DNA from: Novosphingobium clariflavum
Lineage (GTDB): Bacteria > Pseudomonadota > Alphaproteobacteria > Sphingomonadales > Sphingomonadaceae
Reading direction: 5' to 3'
Assembly: GCF_026420865.1 (NCBI RefSeq)
Contig: NZ_JAPCWC010000014.1
Location: 1 to 64,000 of the forward strand
DNA length: 64,000 nucleotides
Positions 63,424 through 64,000 of the stretch are shown here, piece by piece. Made by a program: the position numbers and the translations under genes. The notes beneath the pieces were generated by a model. The model was given only the letters and a program-made list of their open reading frames with translations. It made no database searches and was not told where the DNA came from. Positions within the stretch are counted from its first letter, which is position 1. Each line of letters begins with the position of its first letter.

Positions 63424-64000
63424 ATGCCTGTGTCTAACCATGCCCTCGCGGTGCTCGACCGCATTGAAGCCATTGAGATGCGCTCCCTCGAATGGGGGTT
63501 CACCGATGGCGCTCTGAGCGAGGATGAAGCCTTCGATCTCGGCGATCTGGTCTGCGCGGCGGCAGGAGTAAGTGGCACTGACGGGCAGGATCTCGTCGAG
63601 GAACTGATCGATGCCAAGCTAATCTTTGAGATGGCGAGCGTCGGCGGCGACGTCCGTATCCGGTCGCGCTTTGCCGAGATGATGCGGCTGCTGGCTGCCA
63701 ACCGGCAACTCTTCCCCAACAAGCCCTGGCAGGGTGCGCCGTCGCTCGTCGCCGACTTTCGGGTGGATTGCCGGCCGCGACGCTTTCCCGAGCGACGGCG
63801 TTTGCCCGCCGATATCCTCGCCGAGCATGCATCAGTGCTGGGCGGGTCACAACTGCGTGAGGACCTCTGGCGGACGCTGACCTCGCGCGACGGAATGAAG
63901 CTTGCCGGCTTTCAGGAGCGCGCGGCGCTGCGTCTGTCGGCCGCGACGGACGATGGCGGCACAATCGTCACCGCTGGCACCGGCAGTGGCAAGACCATCG
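63424..64000 (+). CDS. dpdJ: DpdJ, helicase, truncated by the window edge
   Basis: First 192 residues of a longer protein, eight bases after dpdI. The N-terminal part (VLDRIEAIEMRSLEWGF, DPLVC-like acidic region) leads to a P-loop VTAGTGSGKTI at the very end of the sequence. In known systems DpdJ is a large DEAD/SF2 helicase. The rest, and any folE, dpdD or dpdK, lie outside the window. Confidence 0.8.
   Translation, partial: MPVSNHALAVLDRIEAIEMRSLEWGFTDGALSEDEAFDLGDLVCAAAGVSGTDGQDLVEELIDAKLIFEMASVGGDVRIRSRFAEMMRLLAANRQLFPNKPWQGAPSLVADFRVDCRPRRFPERRRLPADILAEHASVLGGSQLREDLWRTLTSRDGMKLAGFQERAALRLSAATDDGGTIVTAGTGSGKTI

Overview
The window is GC-rich, densely packed DNA from an alphaproteobacterium, most likely a sphingomonad (Novosphingobium, Sphingobium or Sphingomonas). 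The pointers are the TonB receptor plus tryptophan-halogenase-like protein plus glycoside hydrolase layout, an ECF sigma/NrsF (DUF1109) pair, short palindromic repeats of a type I know from this group, and a set of DUF families common on sphingomonad mobile elements. Genus is inference; no rRNA or marker gene is present.

Positions 1 to about 32.6 kb look chromosomal. They hold the end of an unknown gene, a TPR/SPINDLY O-GlcNAc-transferase-like protein with a small partner, an ECF sigma factor with its NrsF-type membrane anti-sigma (and a matching promoter), a decayed SDR gene, and a small coiled-coil protein. From 6 to 22.8 kb lies a carbohydrate-use locus. One operon has a TonB receptor, a halogenase-like flavoprotein, a GH3 and a GH27 enzyme. 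A divergent ROK repressor is followed by a ROK sugar kinase. A second operon has a GH2 enzyme, an SGNH esterase and a type B carboxylesterase. The enzyme set fits acetylated galactoglucomannan or a similar decorated mannan (inference). Housekeeping genes follow: all four acetyl-CoA carboxylase subunits in the order accD-accB-accC-accA, a YjbQ-family protein, a cytochrome b561 with a sulfite-oxidase-fold molybdoenzyme, serine dehydratase, a LON-domain protein and a CnoX/YbbN-like thioredoxin.

At 32.6-32.9 kb are three identical tRNA-Gly(GCC) genes in exact 123-bp tandem units. Everything to the right looks like an integrated mobile element: ArdC-like antirestriction protein, DUF2958, a ParDE toxin-antitoxin pair, a large ParB-like protein, several DUF proteins, a 1449-aa methyltransferase/strawberry-notch helicase, a Toprim protein and a DUF2493 protein. 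Three of these genes share a leader motif. No integrase is inside the window.

The last 17 kb (46.9 to 64.0 kb) is one long, mostly overlapping operon that I recognise as a Dpd 7-deazaguanine DNA-modification system: a YaaA/DUF6884-like protein, a DpdB-like DGQQR protein, DpdA (a TGT-fold transglycosylase acting on DNA), a second DpdB-like protein, QueE, QueD and QueC (preQ0 synthesis), then DpdE, DpdF, DpdG, DpdH, DpdI and the start of DpdJ, where the window ends. QueE/D/C would make preQ0, DpdA and the DGQQR proteins would put it into DNA, and the helicase/ATPase proteins would form the restriction or surveillance arm. Notable features are the two DpdB-like paralogues bracketing dpdA, a QueD without the canonical catalytic cysteine, and no folE within the window.
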